In this document: positions 35,464 through 43,934 of the stretch, in pieces
How positions within the stretch are numbered: the stretch's first letter is position 1
Layout of the letters: each line of letters starts with the position of its first letter
Source of the DNA: JAIVHA01 sp965367295
GTDB taxonomy: Bacteria > Pseudomonadota > Gammaproteobacteria > DSM-19610
DNA: 60,266 nt
Reading direction: 5' to 3'
Assembly (NCBI GenBank): GCA_965367295.1
Contig: CBDUHN010000016.1
Span: 1-60,266, forward strand
Program-made: the position numbers and the translations under genes
The notes under the pieces: generated by a model
The model's database searches: none
The model's input: only the letters and a program-made list of their open reading frames with translations
Told to the model about the DNA's origin: nothing

Positions 35464-37506
35464 ATGGAAACCTACCTGGCACCATTTCTGGAATGGCTGC
35501 AGCTACATCCCCACTGGGCGGGGATCGCCGTGTTTGCCATCTCCTGCATGGAATCCCTGCTGGTGATCGGCCTGTTCGTGCCCGGTACGGTGGTGATGTT
35601 CGGCTTTGGCGCACTGATCGCAACCGGTGCGATGGATCTCGGCGCCACGCTGCTATGGGCCGTGCTGGGTGCCATTGCCGGAGATGGCGTCAGCTTTCTC
35701 ATTGGCCGTCACTTTCATCAACGCCTGCGGGTCGTGTGGCCGTTCTACAAGCACCCAAAACTCATGGCCAGGGGAGTGGATTTCTTTCATCACCACGGCG
35801 GCAAAAGCATCATCTTTGCCCGCTTCATCGGACCAGTGCGGCCGATCCTGCCGGCCGTGGCCGGTATGCTGAATATGTCGCCGACCCGTTTTTTCCTGGT
35901 CAACAGCCTTTCCGCCTTGCTGTGGGCGCCGGCCTATCTGTTGCCGGGTCTGGTGTTCGGTGCTTCGATGGGGCTCGCCGCCGAGGTCGCCGGTCGGCTG
36001 GCACTGCTGCTGGCGCTGCTGATCGCCGTGCTCTGGTTCGGTGTCTGGCTGGTGCGGCGCCTGTTCCGGTTTCTGCAACCCCACGCCAGTCAGCTGCTGA
36101 CGCACACCCTCAACTGGAGCCGGCATCATCCGGCACTGCATCCCCTGGTAGCCGCCCTGCTCGACCCGGCCCACCCCGAAGCACGCGGCATGACCATTCT
36201 CACCGGCCTGCTGCTGGCCGGATCCTGGGGCTTCATGCTCACCCTGCAACAGGTGCTGAGTCAGTCATGGCTGGCAAACCTCGATCGGCTGGTATTCTAT
36301 CGCCTGCAGGAACTGCGCAGCCCCTGGGCGGACCAAGTGATGGTGGCCATCACCCAACTGGGTGACGCCCTGGTACTTACCGTACTGGTGCTGGGACTGG
36401 CCCTGTGGCTGGCTGTGAGGGGCTACTGGAAAGCCTGCCTGCACTGGCTGGCGGCCGTGTCCATCGCCACTCTGCTCACCCACGCCATCAAGCTGACTGC
36501 GGGCATGTCGCGTCCCATGGAACTCTACAACGGCGCGCAGGCATTCTCGTTTCCCAGTTCCCATACCAGCACAAGCATCGTGGCCTACGGCTTCCTGGCC
36601 ATCCTGGTGGCGCGCGAGTTATCGGCGCAGCGACGTTGGATTCCCTATGTGCTGGCCACTCTGCTGTGCGTGCCCATCGCCTTTTCACGCCTCTACCTTG
36701 GTGCCCACTGGCTGTCCGATGTGCTGGGGGGAGTGACGTTGGGACTGTTCTGGGTGGCGCTGATGGGCATCGCCTACCGTACCCATCCCGGTCCCGCGAT
36801 TCCGGTGCGGCGTTTGTCGCTGCTGGCCGGCATCCTGCTGATACTGGCCAGTGGCTGGAACCTGCAGCAACACCTCACCGACCAGCTGCAACGCTACCTG
36901 CCCCAACGCCATCAGCAGCACTGGAGCCTGTCCCAATGGCAAACAGGCGCCTGGCAACAAGTGCCTGCTCACCGCATGGACCTGGAGGGCGACCACCAGC
37001 ATCCGCTCGACCTGCAATGGGTCGGAGATCTCGATGCGATTGCCTACTGGCTGGACCAACAGGGCTGGGAGACGCCACCCAGCCTGTCCCTGGCCACCCT
37101 GCTACCGGAATTCACTACTGATCCCGCCTTGCGCAGCCTGCCCGTACTGCCGCAAGTGCATGACGGACGCCATGACGTACTGCGGCGGGTGCGCTACTCG
37201 GCGGATCCGGACCGGTTGCTGGTACTACGGCTATGGCTGGCGGATATCCACATCGGCAGCGATCAGCAGCAATTGTGGATCGGTAACGTCACTCTGTTGC
37301 AGCGGGATTCGGTGCTGGGCCTGTTCACCACACTGCGTACCGAACCGGATTTCGCCACGCCCTTCGCACGCCTGCGCGCGGAAATGGAGCACTGGCCGGA
37401 CCGCCGACAGTGGCGATGGCAAACGGAGGGTGCTGACACACAGCGGCCAGTCTTGCTGCTCTGGCCAGCAACGGAATCAGTTTCCGTCCTGTCCCCAGCG
37501 GGTTGA
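35464..37506 (+). CDS. DedA / PAP2 phosphatase / LssY C-terminal fusion membrane protein
   Basis: 680 residues, polytopic. Residues 1-200 are a DedA/SNARE-associated domain (FVPGTVVMFGFGALIATGA, GDGVSFLIGRHF, FFHHHGGKSIIFARFIGPVR). Residues ~235-450 are a PAP2 phosphatase domain: KLTAGMSRPMEL, the catalytic SFPSSHTSTSIVAYGFLA, and SRLYLGAHWLSDVLGG. Residues ~480-670 form the LssY C-terminal domain. Such fusions are thought to act on lipid phosphates in the inner membrane. A perfect TATAAT at 35449-35454 lies 9 bases before the ATG; if used, the mRNA would be almost leaderless. The 3' end overlaps ubiX by 30 bases in convergent orientation. Confidence 0.9.
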   Translation: METYLAPFLEWLQLHPHWAGIAVFAISCMESLLVIGLFVPGTVVMFGFGALIATGAMDLGATLLWAVLGAIAGDGVSFLIGRHFHQRLRVVWPFYKHPKLMARGVDFFHHHGGKSIIFARFIGPVRPILPAVAGMLNMSPTRFFLVNSLSALLWAPAYLLPGLVFGASMGLAAEVAGRLALLLALLIAVLWFGVWLVRRLFRFLQPHASQLLTHTLNWSRHHPALHPLVAALLDPAHPEARGMTILTGLLLAGSWGFMLTLQQVLSQSWLANLDRLVFYRLQELRSPWADQVMVAITQLGDALVLTVLVLGLALWLAVRGYWKACLHWLAAVSIATLLTHAIKLTAGMSRPMELYNGAQAFSFPSSHTSTSIVAYGFLAILVARELSAQRRWIPYVLATLLCVPIAFSRLYLGAHWLSDVLGGVTLGLFWVALMGIAYRTHPGPAIPVRRLSLLAGILLILASGWNLQQHLTDQLQRYLPQRHQQHWSLSQWQTGAWQQVPAHRMDLEGDHQHPLDLQWVGDLDAIAYWLDQQGWETPPSLSLATLLPEFTTDPALRSLPVLPQVHDGRHDVLRRVRYSADPDRLLVLRLWLADIHIGSDQQQLWIGNVTLLQRDSVLGLFTTLRTEPDFATPFARLRAEMEHWPDRRQWRWQTEGADTQRPVLLLWPATESVSVLSPAG

Positions 37507-38100
37507 GACTGCGTGCTCGATGTCGAGCTGATCCAGGATACGCGCCACCACGAAGTCGACCAGATCATCAATAGAAGAGGGCCGGTCATAGAAACCCGGG
37601 TTGGGTGGCAGTATACAGACCCCCATGCGCGCCAGCTTGAGCATGTTCTCCAGGTGAATCACGGAGAAAGGCGTTTCCCTCGGTACCAGGATCAGCTTCC
37701 TGCCCTCCTTCAGAATCACATCTGCGGCCCGGTCGATGAGGTTATTACTGGCCCCACAGGCGATGGAGGACAGGGTGCCGGTGGTGCAGGGGCAGACCAC
37801 CATGGCCCGCGGCACGCTGGAACCGCTCGCCACCGGCGCCGTCCATTCCTCACGACCGAACACCTGGAGCTGCCCCTCCTGCGCATCGTACTGTTCCGAG
37901 AGGACGCGCTGGATTTCCGCCGGACGTCCCGGTAGCTTCAGATCGGTTTCCATGCTGATCACCACCTGCGCCGGTGCCGACACCATCAGGTACACCCGCT
38001 CTCCTGCCCGCAACAGGCACTCCAGCAGGCGCAGGCCATACTGGGCGCCGGAGGCGCCAGTGAAGGCCAGGGCGATGGGTTTTTTCGTGCTGGTTGTCAT
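37477..38100 (-). CDS. ubiX: Flavin prenyltransferase UbiX
   Basis: 207 residues. FMN-binding ALAFTGASGAQYGLRLLECL, ACGASNNLIDRAADVILKEG, RKLILVPRETPFSVIHLENM and MGVCILPPNPGFYDRP are diagnostic. It makes prenylated FMN for UbiD-type decarboxylases in ubiquinone synthesis. The C-terminal ten codons overlap the LssY fusion gene on the opposite strand. Upstream is a 422-bp gap with repeats. Confidence 0.95.
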   Translation of the reverse strand: MTTSTKKPIALAFTGASGAQYGLRLLECLLRAGERVYLMVSAPAQVVISMETDLKLPGRPAEIQRVLSEQYDAQEGQLQVFGREEWTAPVASGSSVPRAMVVCPCTTGTLSSIACGASNNLIDRAADVILKEGRKLILVPRETPFSVIHLENMLKLARMGVCILPPNPGFYDRPSSIDDLVDFVVARILDQLDIEHAVSTRWGQDGN

Positions 38101-38164
38101 GGGGTTGGAGGGTACAGGAAATGTTGGTGGGAACGTAGGGGCGCGGCGGACCCGGATTCATTTG

Positions 38165-38406
38165 GGCAGTGTTCTTTTTTGTCTACCAGCTACACATAAG
38201 CCTTTTTTCCGCCCTGGCTGGGTGGGTACCCTGTGCTTCTCGAAAAAATCGGCGCGCGCAAAACTCGCCGCTATGCGGCTCAGACAGTTGCGCGCTTGCC
38301 CCGATTTTTCCTGCGATGCCCGGTGGCGCCAACGGGGATTATGGGGTGCCGGAACGCAATCTGCCTCGAATAAGGCTGCATAGAACTGTCTTTGGTAAAC
38401 ACTGCC
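38165..38406. mobile_element. MITE-like palindromic element (~242 bp) in the ubiX-mpl gap
   Basis: Terminal inverted repeats GGCAGTGTT (38165-38173) and AACACTGCC (38398-38406) enclose a large inner hairpin. Its arms are GAAAAAATCGG (38242-38252) with CCGATTTTTC (38301-38310), GCGCGCAA with TTGCGCGC, and GCCGC with GCGGC. No coding frame and no clear target-site duplication were seen. The 422-bp gap 38101-38522 otherwise holds a half repeat near 38148 and a full copy at 38482. Confidence 0.45.
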
Positions 38407-38481
38407 AGGCGGCTAGCACCCAGGGTCCCATTGGTGCCGCCCGAATATGGGTGAGGTCACTAGGTACTGGTATTCCGGGCA

Positions 38482-38511
38482 CCTGCAGGTCCGAATTTAT
38501 TCAGACCCGCA
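38482..38511. repeat. Dispersed palindromic repeat copy after mpl
   Basis: CCTGCAGGTCCGAATTTATT then CAGACCCGCA, a close match to the 20232-20263 copy. It ends 12 bases from the mpl stop codon. Confidence 0.75.
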
Positions 38512-38522
38512 AATAACCGGAT

Positions 38523-39884
38523 CTACTGCTGTTCCAGTGCCGCCAGTAATTTCCCGTGAATCCCGCCGAAACCACCGTTGCTCATCACCAGCACATGATC
38601 ACCGGGCCGTGCTTCAGCCACCACATCCGCCACAATGGCATCCACCGAATCCATCACCGCCGTACGGGCGCGGGTAAAGGCCGCCACACTGGTCATGTCC
38701 ATGTCGATATCCGGCGGCTCGAACAACCACACGGCATCGGCCTGGCCCAAGGCAGGCGCCAGGCTGTCCTGGTGCACACCGAGCCGCATGGTGTTGGAAC
38801 GTGGTTCCAGTACCGCCAGGATACGCGCATCCCCCACCCGCTTGCGTAACCCCGCCAGGGTGGTGGCGATGGCGGTGGGGTGGTGGGCAAAATCGTCGTA
38901 GACCCGGATGTCGTGCACGCTGCCACGCAACTCCATGCGGCGCTTGACTCCCTGGAATGCACAGAGCGCGGCACAGGCCTCCCCGGCCGGCACGCCGGCA
39001 TGGCGGGCGGCGGCGATGGCCGACAGGGCATTGTGCAGGTTATGTTCACCCAATTGTCCCCAGGTCACCCGCCCCTGCAATTCCCCCTCGAACAGCACCT
39101 CGAAATCACTGCCATCGGCGGCCTGCAAGCGCGCCTGCCACTGGGCGGGGAATTCGCCGGCCGATACGGTTTCATCCGGTGTCCAGCAGCCCATGTCGAG
39201 GGTGTCCCAGAGATTGCCGTCATTGGCATTCACCACCAGCAAGCCCTGCCCGGGCACGGTCCGCACCAGGTGATGGAACTGACGCTGGATGGATTCCAGG
39301 TCGGGGAAAATATCGGCGTGGTCGTATTCGAGGTTATTCAGCACCAGGGTGCGGGGCCGGTAATGCACGAACTTGGAACGCTTGTCGAAGAAGGCAGTAT
39401 CGTATTCATCGGCCTCCACCACAAAGAAACTGCCACCGCCCATGCGTGCCGAGACGCCGAAATTCCCCGGCACGCCGCCGATGAGAAAGCCCGGCTCCAG
39501 CCCGGCATGGTCCAGTATCCAGGCCAGCATGCTGGCGGTGCTGGTCTTGCCGTGGGTACCGGCCACCGCCAGCACCCATTTGCCCTGCAACACATGTTCC
39601 GCGAGCCATTGCGGGCCGGAAGTATAGGGCAGACCGCGATTGAGCATGGCCTCCACCGCCTCGTTGCCACGACTCATGGCGTTGCCGACCACCACGGTTA
39701 CATCATCCTCCAGATGCGCAGCCTTGAAACCCTCCTGGAGGCGAATCCCCGCCGCCTCCAGCTGGGTACTCATAGGCGGATATACATTGGCATCGGAACC
39801 GCTCACCGTCACCCCCGCCTCACGCGCCAGCAGCGCAATACCACCCATGAAGGTCCCACAGATACCCAGAATGTGAATCGTCAT
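38523..39884 (-). CDS. mpl: UDP-N-acetylmuramate:tripeptide ligase Mpl
   Basis: 453 residues, Mur ligase family. MTIHILGICGTFMGGIALLA at the start, the P-loop VAGTHGKTSTASMLAWILDH, VVEADEYDTAFFDKRSKFVH, LNNLEYDHADIFPD, GEHNLHNALSAIAAARHAG and VYDDFAHHPTAIATTLAGLR identify it. It reattaches recycled murein tripeptide to UDP-MurNAc. The ATG at 39884 was preferred to an upstream GTG; it starts one base after the stop of the membrane protein gene, so the two are coupled. Confidence 0.95.
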   Translation of the reverse strand: MTIHILGICGTFMGGIALLAREAGVTVSGSDANVYPPMSTQLEAAGIRLQEGFKAAHLEDDVTVVVGNAMSRGNEAVEAMLNRGLPYTSGPQWLAEHVLQGKWVLAVAGTHGKTSTASMLAWILDHAGLEPGFLIGGVPGNFGVSARMGGGSFFVVEADEYDTAFFDKRSKFVHYRPRTLVLNNLEYDHADIFPDLESIQRQFHHLVRTVPGQGLLVVNANDGNLWDTLDMGCWTPDETVSAGEFPAQWQARLQAADGSDFEVLFEGELQGRVTWGQLGEHNLHNALSAIAAARHAGVPAGEACAALCAFQGVKRRMELRGSVHDIRVYDDFAHHPTAIATTLAGLRKRVGDARILAVLEPRSNTMRLGVHQDSLAPALGQADAVWLFEPPDIDMDMTSVAAFTRARTAVMDSVDAIVADVVAEARPGDHVLVMSNGGFGGIHGKLLAALEQQ

Positions 39885-39885
39885 A

Positions 39886-40398
39886 TTACTCACTTATCGG
39901 AAACAGCCATTGCACCAGCCACAGCACGGTCACAGCATAGGCGGCAGAGAGGACCAACCCGACCCCGAAGGGCACGGACAGCGCATGGCGCAGGATATGC
40001 GCCCGAACCGCAAGGCTCCAGAACATCACCACCAGCCACAACAGCCCCACCAGCGGCGGCGCAGGCTCCTGTTGCACCGCCAGTACCAGCGGCACGGCGA
40101 CAATACCCAGCAAGGCGCCGGTACCGGACAGGGCCGATAGTGTTTGATTGAAGCGCGCCTGCTTGCCGGTGACCCGCAACAGCAGCATCGTCAATCCAGC
40201 CAGCACACCAAGATCCAGCAGGGTCAGGCCCACGGCCTCGCTCCAGCTGGCGCCGGGCAGCGCCACCAGCAGATCCACCAGCAAGTAAAACCCCAGTGCC
40301 AGCCCCAGCAGGTACGACGATGCCGGTACTTGCTGGGGCGTCGCCCGCAACCAGCACATCTCCAGCCAGGTACGCAGTAATGTCAGCAAAGATTCCAC
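39886..40398 (-). CDS. Small conserved inner-membrane protein upstream of mpl
   Basis: 170 residues with four to five hydrophobic helices. The N-terminal LLRTWLEMCWLRATPQQVPA motif recurs in a conserved proteobacterial family of unknown function, often located near mpl. Start is GTG at 40398 by homology to that N-terminal pattern; no good Shine-Dalgarno sequence is seen. Coupled to mpl with one base between. No function is proposed. Confidence 0.7.
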   Translation of the reverse strand: MESLLTLLRTWLEMCWLRATPQQVPASSYLLGLALGFYLLVDLLVALPGASWSEAVGLTLLDLGVLAGLTMLLLRVTGKQARFNQTLSALSGTGALLGIVAVPLVLAVQQEPAPPLVGLLWLVVMFWSLAVRAHILRHALSVPFGVGLVLSAAYAVTVLWLVQWLFPISE

Positions 40399-40503
40399 TC
40401 CCGATAGACCGAAAGGACCGGGATACCCCGGGGTCCTTGCTTGACCCTCTTTCGATGCCTGTCTATGTTTATTTGAAGGTGAAGTGGGATTATAAGGACA
40501 ACG

Positions 40504-41757
40504 GTGGCCACTATGTACCTGCAGTATCTGGAATCACACCTACAATCCGGTTCCCTGCATGTGCATCTACCCGACGGCACCCGTCACACCATAGGTCAGC
40601 AGCATCCGCAGGTGGACTGGTTTCTGCACCATCCCCGTACCCTGGCCCGCATTGGGCGCAATCCCGCGCGCATGCTAGGTGAAACCTATCTTCGCAACGA
40701 ATGGGATGTCGGCAGCGGACAGTTGCCACAGTTTCTGGCCCTGTTACTGCGCAATATCCCGGAAACCCCCGAGCACCCACTGATCGAACGCTGGCAACGG
40801 CTATGCAACCGTCTGCGCAAACCCGTCTGCCAGGTCCAGGACCCTGCCAAATTTGATGAATGGCTGCTAAGCCGGTTCCTGGATGTGGACCTGCATTACC
40901 AGGGCGGCTATTTTCATGACCCCGATGTCAGCCTGGAAGAGGCGCAACGCAGTCATTGCCGACAGTTGCTAAAGCAGTTACAGCTGAAACCCGGCCAACA
41001 TATCCTGGACCTGAATGCCCATTGGGGTGGTCTTGCGCTATTCCTGGCCGAAGAGGGCCAGGTCCGCGTCACAGCCGTGGTGCAAAACCAGAAGCAACTG
41101 CGCTACGCTCAGCAACGCGCCCATCGGCGCGGCCTGCGGCAGCAGGTCCGTTTTGTGCTTCAGGAATACCATGAATCATCAGATCGGTACGATCGCATCA
41201 CCGGCCTGGGCGTGCTCGAAGCCATGCGCCCCCGGCAGTACGCCCTGATGCTGCGCCAGATCAAGGGCATGCTGGCCAATGACGGCATGGCCTTGCTGCA
41301 GTGCGTCGGCCGTCTGGGCAAACCCGGCCCGGTCAATCCATGGCTGAAGCAATACCTGTTTCCCCACCAATACAACCCCGCCCTTTCCGAAATCAGTCAG
41401 GGCATCGAGGCCAGTGGGCTGGTTACCCGGCAAGTGGAAATCCTGCAACAGGATTATGCGCATACCCTGGGAGCGTGGCAGCAGCGGTTTCAACGCAATC
41501 GCAATGCCATTGCCCATCAGATGGGTGAACGATTCTGCCGGCTCTGGGAGTTTCACCTTGCGGCCTGCGAGGCCGGTTTCCACTGGCGTGATCTGGCGGT
41601 ATTTTCACTGCAGCTGACCCGCCCGCACAGCCCCACAACCACCATCGGCAACGGGCAGGCCACGAACCAGACCGCGAGTGAACTGATCCGGAGTCTGCAA
41701 TCAGGCAGCCTGACCGGTCGCTCAGGCATCTACCATGGAACGGGGCCGGCGCGTTAA
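40504..41757 (+). CDS. Degenerate cyclopropane-fatty-acyl-phospholipid synthase homologue
   Basis: 417 residues, homologous along its length to Cfa (FDEWLLSRFLDVDLHYQGGY, LKPGQHILDLNAHWGGLALF, NPWLKQYLFPHQYNPALSE, DYAHTLGAWQQRFQRNR). Several known catalytic positions differ. The YSC-YW cysteine (Cys139 in E. coli Cfa) is Gly (YQGGYF); the SAM-binding DxGCGWGG is DLNAHWGG (169-176); the LLHTI bicarbonate ligand is LLQCV. The Glu of the FEHVG motif and Tyr317 equivalent are kept. It is probably not a normal synthase; it may be a pseudoenzyme or act on another substrate. GTG at 40504 has AAGGA 5 bases upstream, better than the ATG at 40513. Confidence 0.85.
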   Translation: MATMYLQYLESHLQSGSLHVHLPDGTRHTIGQQHPQVDWFLHHPRTLARIGRNPARMLGETYLRNEWDVGSGQLPQFLALLLRNIPETPEHPLIERWQRLCNRLRKPVCQVQDPAKFDEWLLSRFLDVDLHYQGGYFHDPDVSLEEAQRSHCRQLLKQLQLKPGQHILDLNAHWGGLALFLAEEGQVRVTAVVQNQKQLRYAQQRAHRRGLRQQVRFVLQEYHESSDRYDRITGLGVLEAMRPRQYALMLRQIKGMLANDGMALLQCVGRLGKPGPVNPWLKQYLFPHQYNPALSEISQGIEASGLVTRQVEILQQDYAHTLGAWQQRFQRNRNAIAHQMGERFCRLWEFHLAACEAGFHWRDLAVFSLQLTRPHSPTTTIGNGQATNQTASELIRSLQSGSLTGRSGIYHGTGPAR

Positions 41758-41774
41758 ATCAAGAACCGCCTGCG

Positions 41775-43121
41775 TTAGCGCTTCTTCTTGCCGGTAGCGG
41801 CTTTTTTCCTGGTCACCACTTTTTTCTTCACAGCCGGTTTCGCGGCCGCCTTCTTTTTACCCGCTACGGCCTTTTTCACCACCTTCTGCCTGGAGACGAC
41901 CTTTTTTGCGACCTTCTTTTTCGCCGCCGGTTTCTTGGTTACCACCTTCTTTTTCGGTGCCGCCTTCGGCCTGGCAGCCGGCTTTTTGGCAACGACTTTC
42001 TTTTGCACAGGTTTCGCGGCCTGTGTTTTCTTCTTTGGCGCCGCCTTTTTCTTCACAGCCACCGTCTTTTTCGCACTGCCTTTTCCGGCCGCTACCCCCT
42101 TCCTGGCTACCGTCTTTTTTGCGACCTTCTTTTTCGCCGCCGGTTTCTTGGTTACCACCTTCTTTTTCGCCGCCGCCTTCGGCCTGGCAGCCGGCTTTTT
42201 GGCAACGACTTTCTTTTGCACGGGTTTCGCGGCCTGCGTTTTCTTCTTTGGCGCCGGTTTTTTGCCGGTTGCCGGTGATTTTTTCACTGCTGACTTGTCG
42301 GTCGCCCTGGCACTGGCCACGGCTTTCTGTTCCGGTTTTTCCACTACCGCCGTGGCCGTCTCCATCTCGGCCGGCAGCGGCGCACTCGTATCCTCGGGCA
42401 TCGCAGCCACCACCTTCTGCCGCGCAGCGGCCTGCCTGATGGCATCGGAGCGGCTGGTGGGTTTACGCCGGGATTTGGCACTTTCGACCAGCTTTTTCAC
42501 CGCAGCGAAGATGTCCTCAATCTCGCCAACCCCCTGTACGGTGCGCAGGAGTTCCTGTTCCCGGTAATGGGCAATCAGCGGTGCTGTCTGGGATTCGTAG
42601 ACGCGCAGGCGGTTGCCGATGGTTTCCTCGTTGTCGTCGGCGCGGTGGTGCAGGCGGCCACCACATTCATCGCAGCGATCATCCATCTTGGGAGGTGAGG
42701 AATAGATGTTGTACATCTGGCCGCAGGACACACAGGTACGGCGCCCCGTCATACGCTGGATGAGGATATCGTAATCCACTTCGATCAGCAGCGCCAGATC
42801 CAGCGGCTGACCAAGCTGGTCAAGCAGCGCCTCCAGCGCCTGGGACTGGGGAATATTGCGCGGAAACCCGTCCAGAATGAAGCCACGCCGGGCATCGGGC
42901 TGTGCCAGGCGATCGCGAATCATGCCCAGCACCACCTCGTCAGACACCAGCTGCCCGGCATCCATGGCAGCCTTGGCCTGCCTGCCCAGCGGTGTTTCCT
43001 GTGCCACAGCCGCACGCAGCAGATCCCCGGTGGAAATCTGCGGAATTTTGAAGGCAGCCTGTAAACGTTTTGCCTGGGTACCCTTGCCGGAACCCGGGGC
43101 CCCCAATACGACCATTCTCAT
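41775..43121 (-). CDS. adk: Adenylate kinase fused to histone-H1-like Lys/Ala-rich tail
   Basis: 448 residues. Residues 1-215 are a complete adenylate kinase: P-loop GAPGSGKGT (7-15), AMP site STGDLLRAAV, DGFPRNIPQ, and a zinc-type LID with CVSC (130-133) and CDEC (150-153). Residues ~216-275 are a linker, and ~275-448 are almost entirely Lys, Ala, Val and Pro in PAAKKKV-type repeats, like bacterial histone-H1-like or AlgP tails. The tail contains a 71-residue in-frame duplication. The kinase balances ATP, ADP and AMP; the tail should bind nucleic acid or polyanions such as polyphosphate (inference). Typical Adk is ~215 residues, so the extension doubles it. No stop or new start separates the parts. 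Confidence 0.9.
   Translation of the reverse strand: MRMVVLGAPGSGKGTQAKRLQAAFKIPQISTGDLLRAAVAQETPLGRQAKAAMDAGQLVSDEVVLGMIRDRLAQPDARRGFILDGFPRNIPQSQALEALLDQLGQPLDLALLIEVDYDILIQRMTGRRTCVSCGQMYNIYSSPPKMDDRCDECGGRLHHRADDNEETIGNRLRVYESQTAPLIAHYREQELLRTVQGVGEIEDIFAAVKKLVESAKSRRKPTSRSDAIRQAAARQKVVAAMPEDTSAPLPAEMETATAVVEKPEQKAVASARATDKSAVKKSPATGKKPAPKKKTQAAKPVQKKVVAKKPAARPKAAAKKKVVTKKPAAKKKVAKKTVARKGVAAGKGSAKKTVAVKKKAAPKKKTQAAKPVQKKVVAKKPAARPKAAPKKKVVTKKPAAKKKVAKKVVSRQKVVKKAVAGKKKAAAKPAVKKKVVTRKKAATGKKKR
41901..42256 (-). repeat. Direct duplication inside the adk tail (two ~143-bp copies, 213-bp period)
   Basis: 41901-42043 and 42114-42256 are nearly identical with only a few substitutions; the period of 213 bases equals 71 codons, so the frame is kept. 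It encodes two copies of a KKTQAAKPVQKKVVAKKPAA-type stretch. Such similarity makes copy number prone to change by recombination. Confidence 0.85.
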
Positions 43122-43505
43122 GGTGGCATCCACTCCCCTGAACTCGTTAGTCTTGTACTTCCCTTGGCCTGTAAACATGGAGGGTTCAGGGCTGATCATG
43201 GTGCATTCGGGAAATTTACCCGCAATCCTCAATGCACAGACCCACTACACACCTCGAAACCATGAATATTCGACTCTGATTCCCCACACCAATCACTGTG
43301 ATCGTGTGAACCCACAGACTTCTAGAAAGTTTTTTACATGGGCTTATACAATATTTTGCATGGCCCCCTGCGCGAACTCTGTTTAAGCTACCCTCTGCGC
43401 ACTGCATAAGTCAACGGAAAGTCTATGAATTCCATGCACTTTCGCGTTATGCTCTAGCGCCGGTTGCGGCTGCCTGCAACAAAAATCCATTAATGGAACC
43501 TTTTC
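43122..43505. other. Divergent intergenic region (384 bp) between adk and the 116-residue gene
   Basis: It must carry the promoters for adk on the minus strand and for the pfp group on the plus strand. It is locally AT-rich around 43321-43360. No gene, strong hairpin or clear -35/-10 pair could be supported. Confidence 0.4.
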
Positions 43506-43856
43506 ATGGGCAAGATTGCGGACTTCGCAGAGAATGAACTTTGGCTCCTGCGCACCACCCTCAAGGAGCGCTACGGCCAGGATGTAGAGGTCCAGCTGGC
43601 CGACACCGAAATGCGGCTCGACCTGCATTCCACCCAGCTGCACACCTGCCCCTCCGCCTACTGGCAATGGGGTCCCTGCCACTTCATCGTGGTGAAGACC
43701 GGCGAAAATCGCTACCGCGCCCAGTTTTTCTACCGCCTTTACCAGATGTACGGCACCGGCATCGAGGAATTCGATGACCTGTCCACCTGTGTGGTCACCC
43801 TGCTGCAGGTACAGGCCGACCACGAAGCCAAAGAACGCGCCGAACAGGAGAAATAG
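43506..43856 (+). CDS. Conserved hypothetical protein upstream of pfp
   Basis: 116 residues, soluble, alpha/beta, starting MGKIADFAENELWLLRTTLK. Recognisable elements are RYGQDVEVQLADTEMRL, YWQWGPCHFIVVKTGENRYR and FFYRLYQMYGTGIEEFDDL. No family name is recalled with confidence. It lies 78 bases before the PPi-phosphofructokinase and is codirectional, which suggests a role with it. Confidence 0.75.
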   Translation: MGKIADFAENELWLLRTTLKERYGQDVEVQLADTEMRLDLHSTQLHTCPSAYWQWGPCHFIVVKTGENRYRAQFFYRLYQMYGTGIEEFDDLSTCVVTLLQVQADHEAKERAEQEK

Positions 43857-43934
43857 CCGCCGCCCCCGAATCGCTGGCGGCCTGCCCATTCATAACGACC
43901 TTTTCGCAAGGCATAACCTATAGGGAGTACCAGC

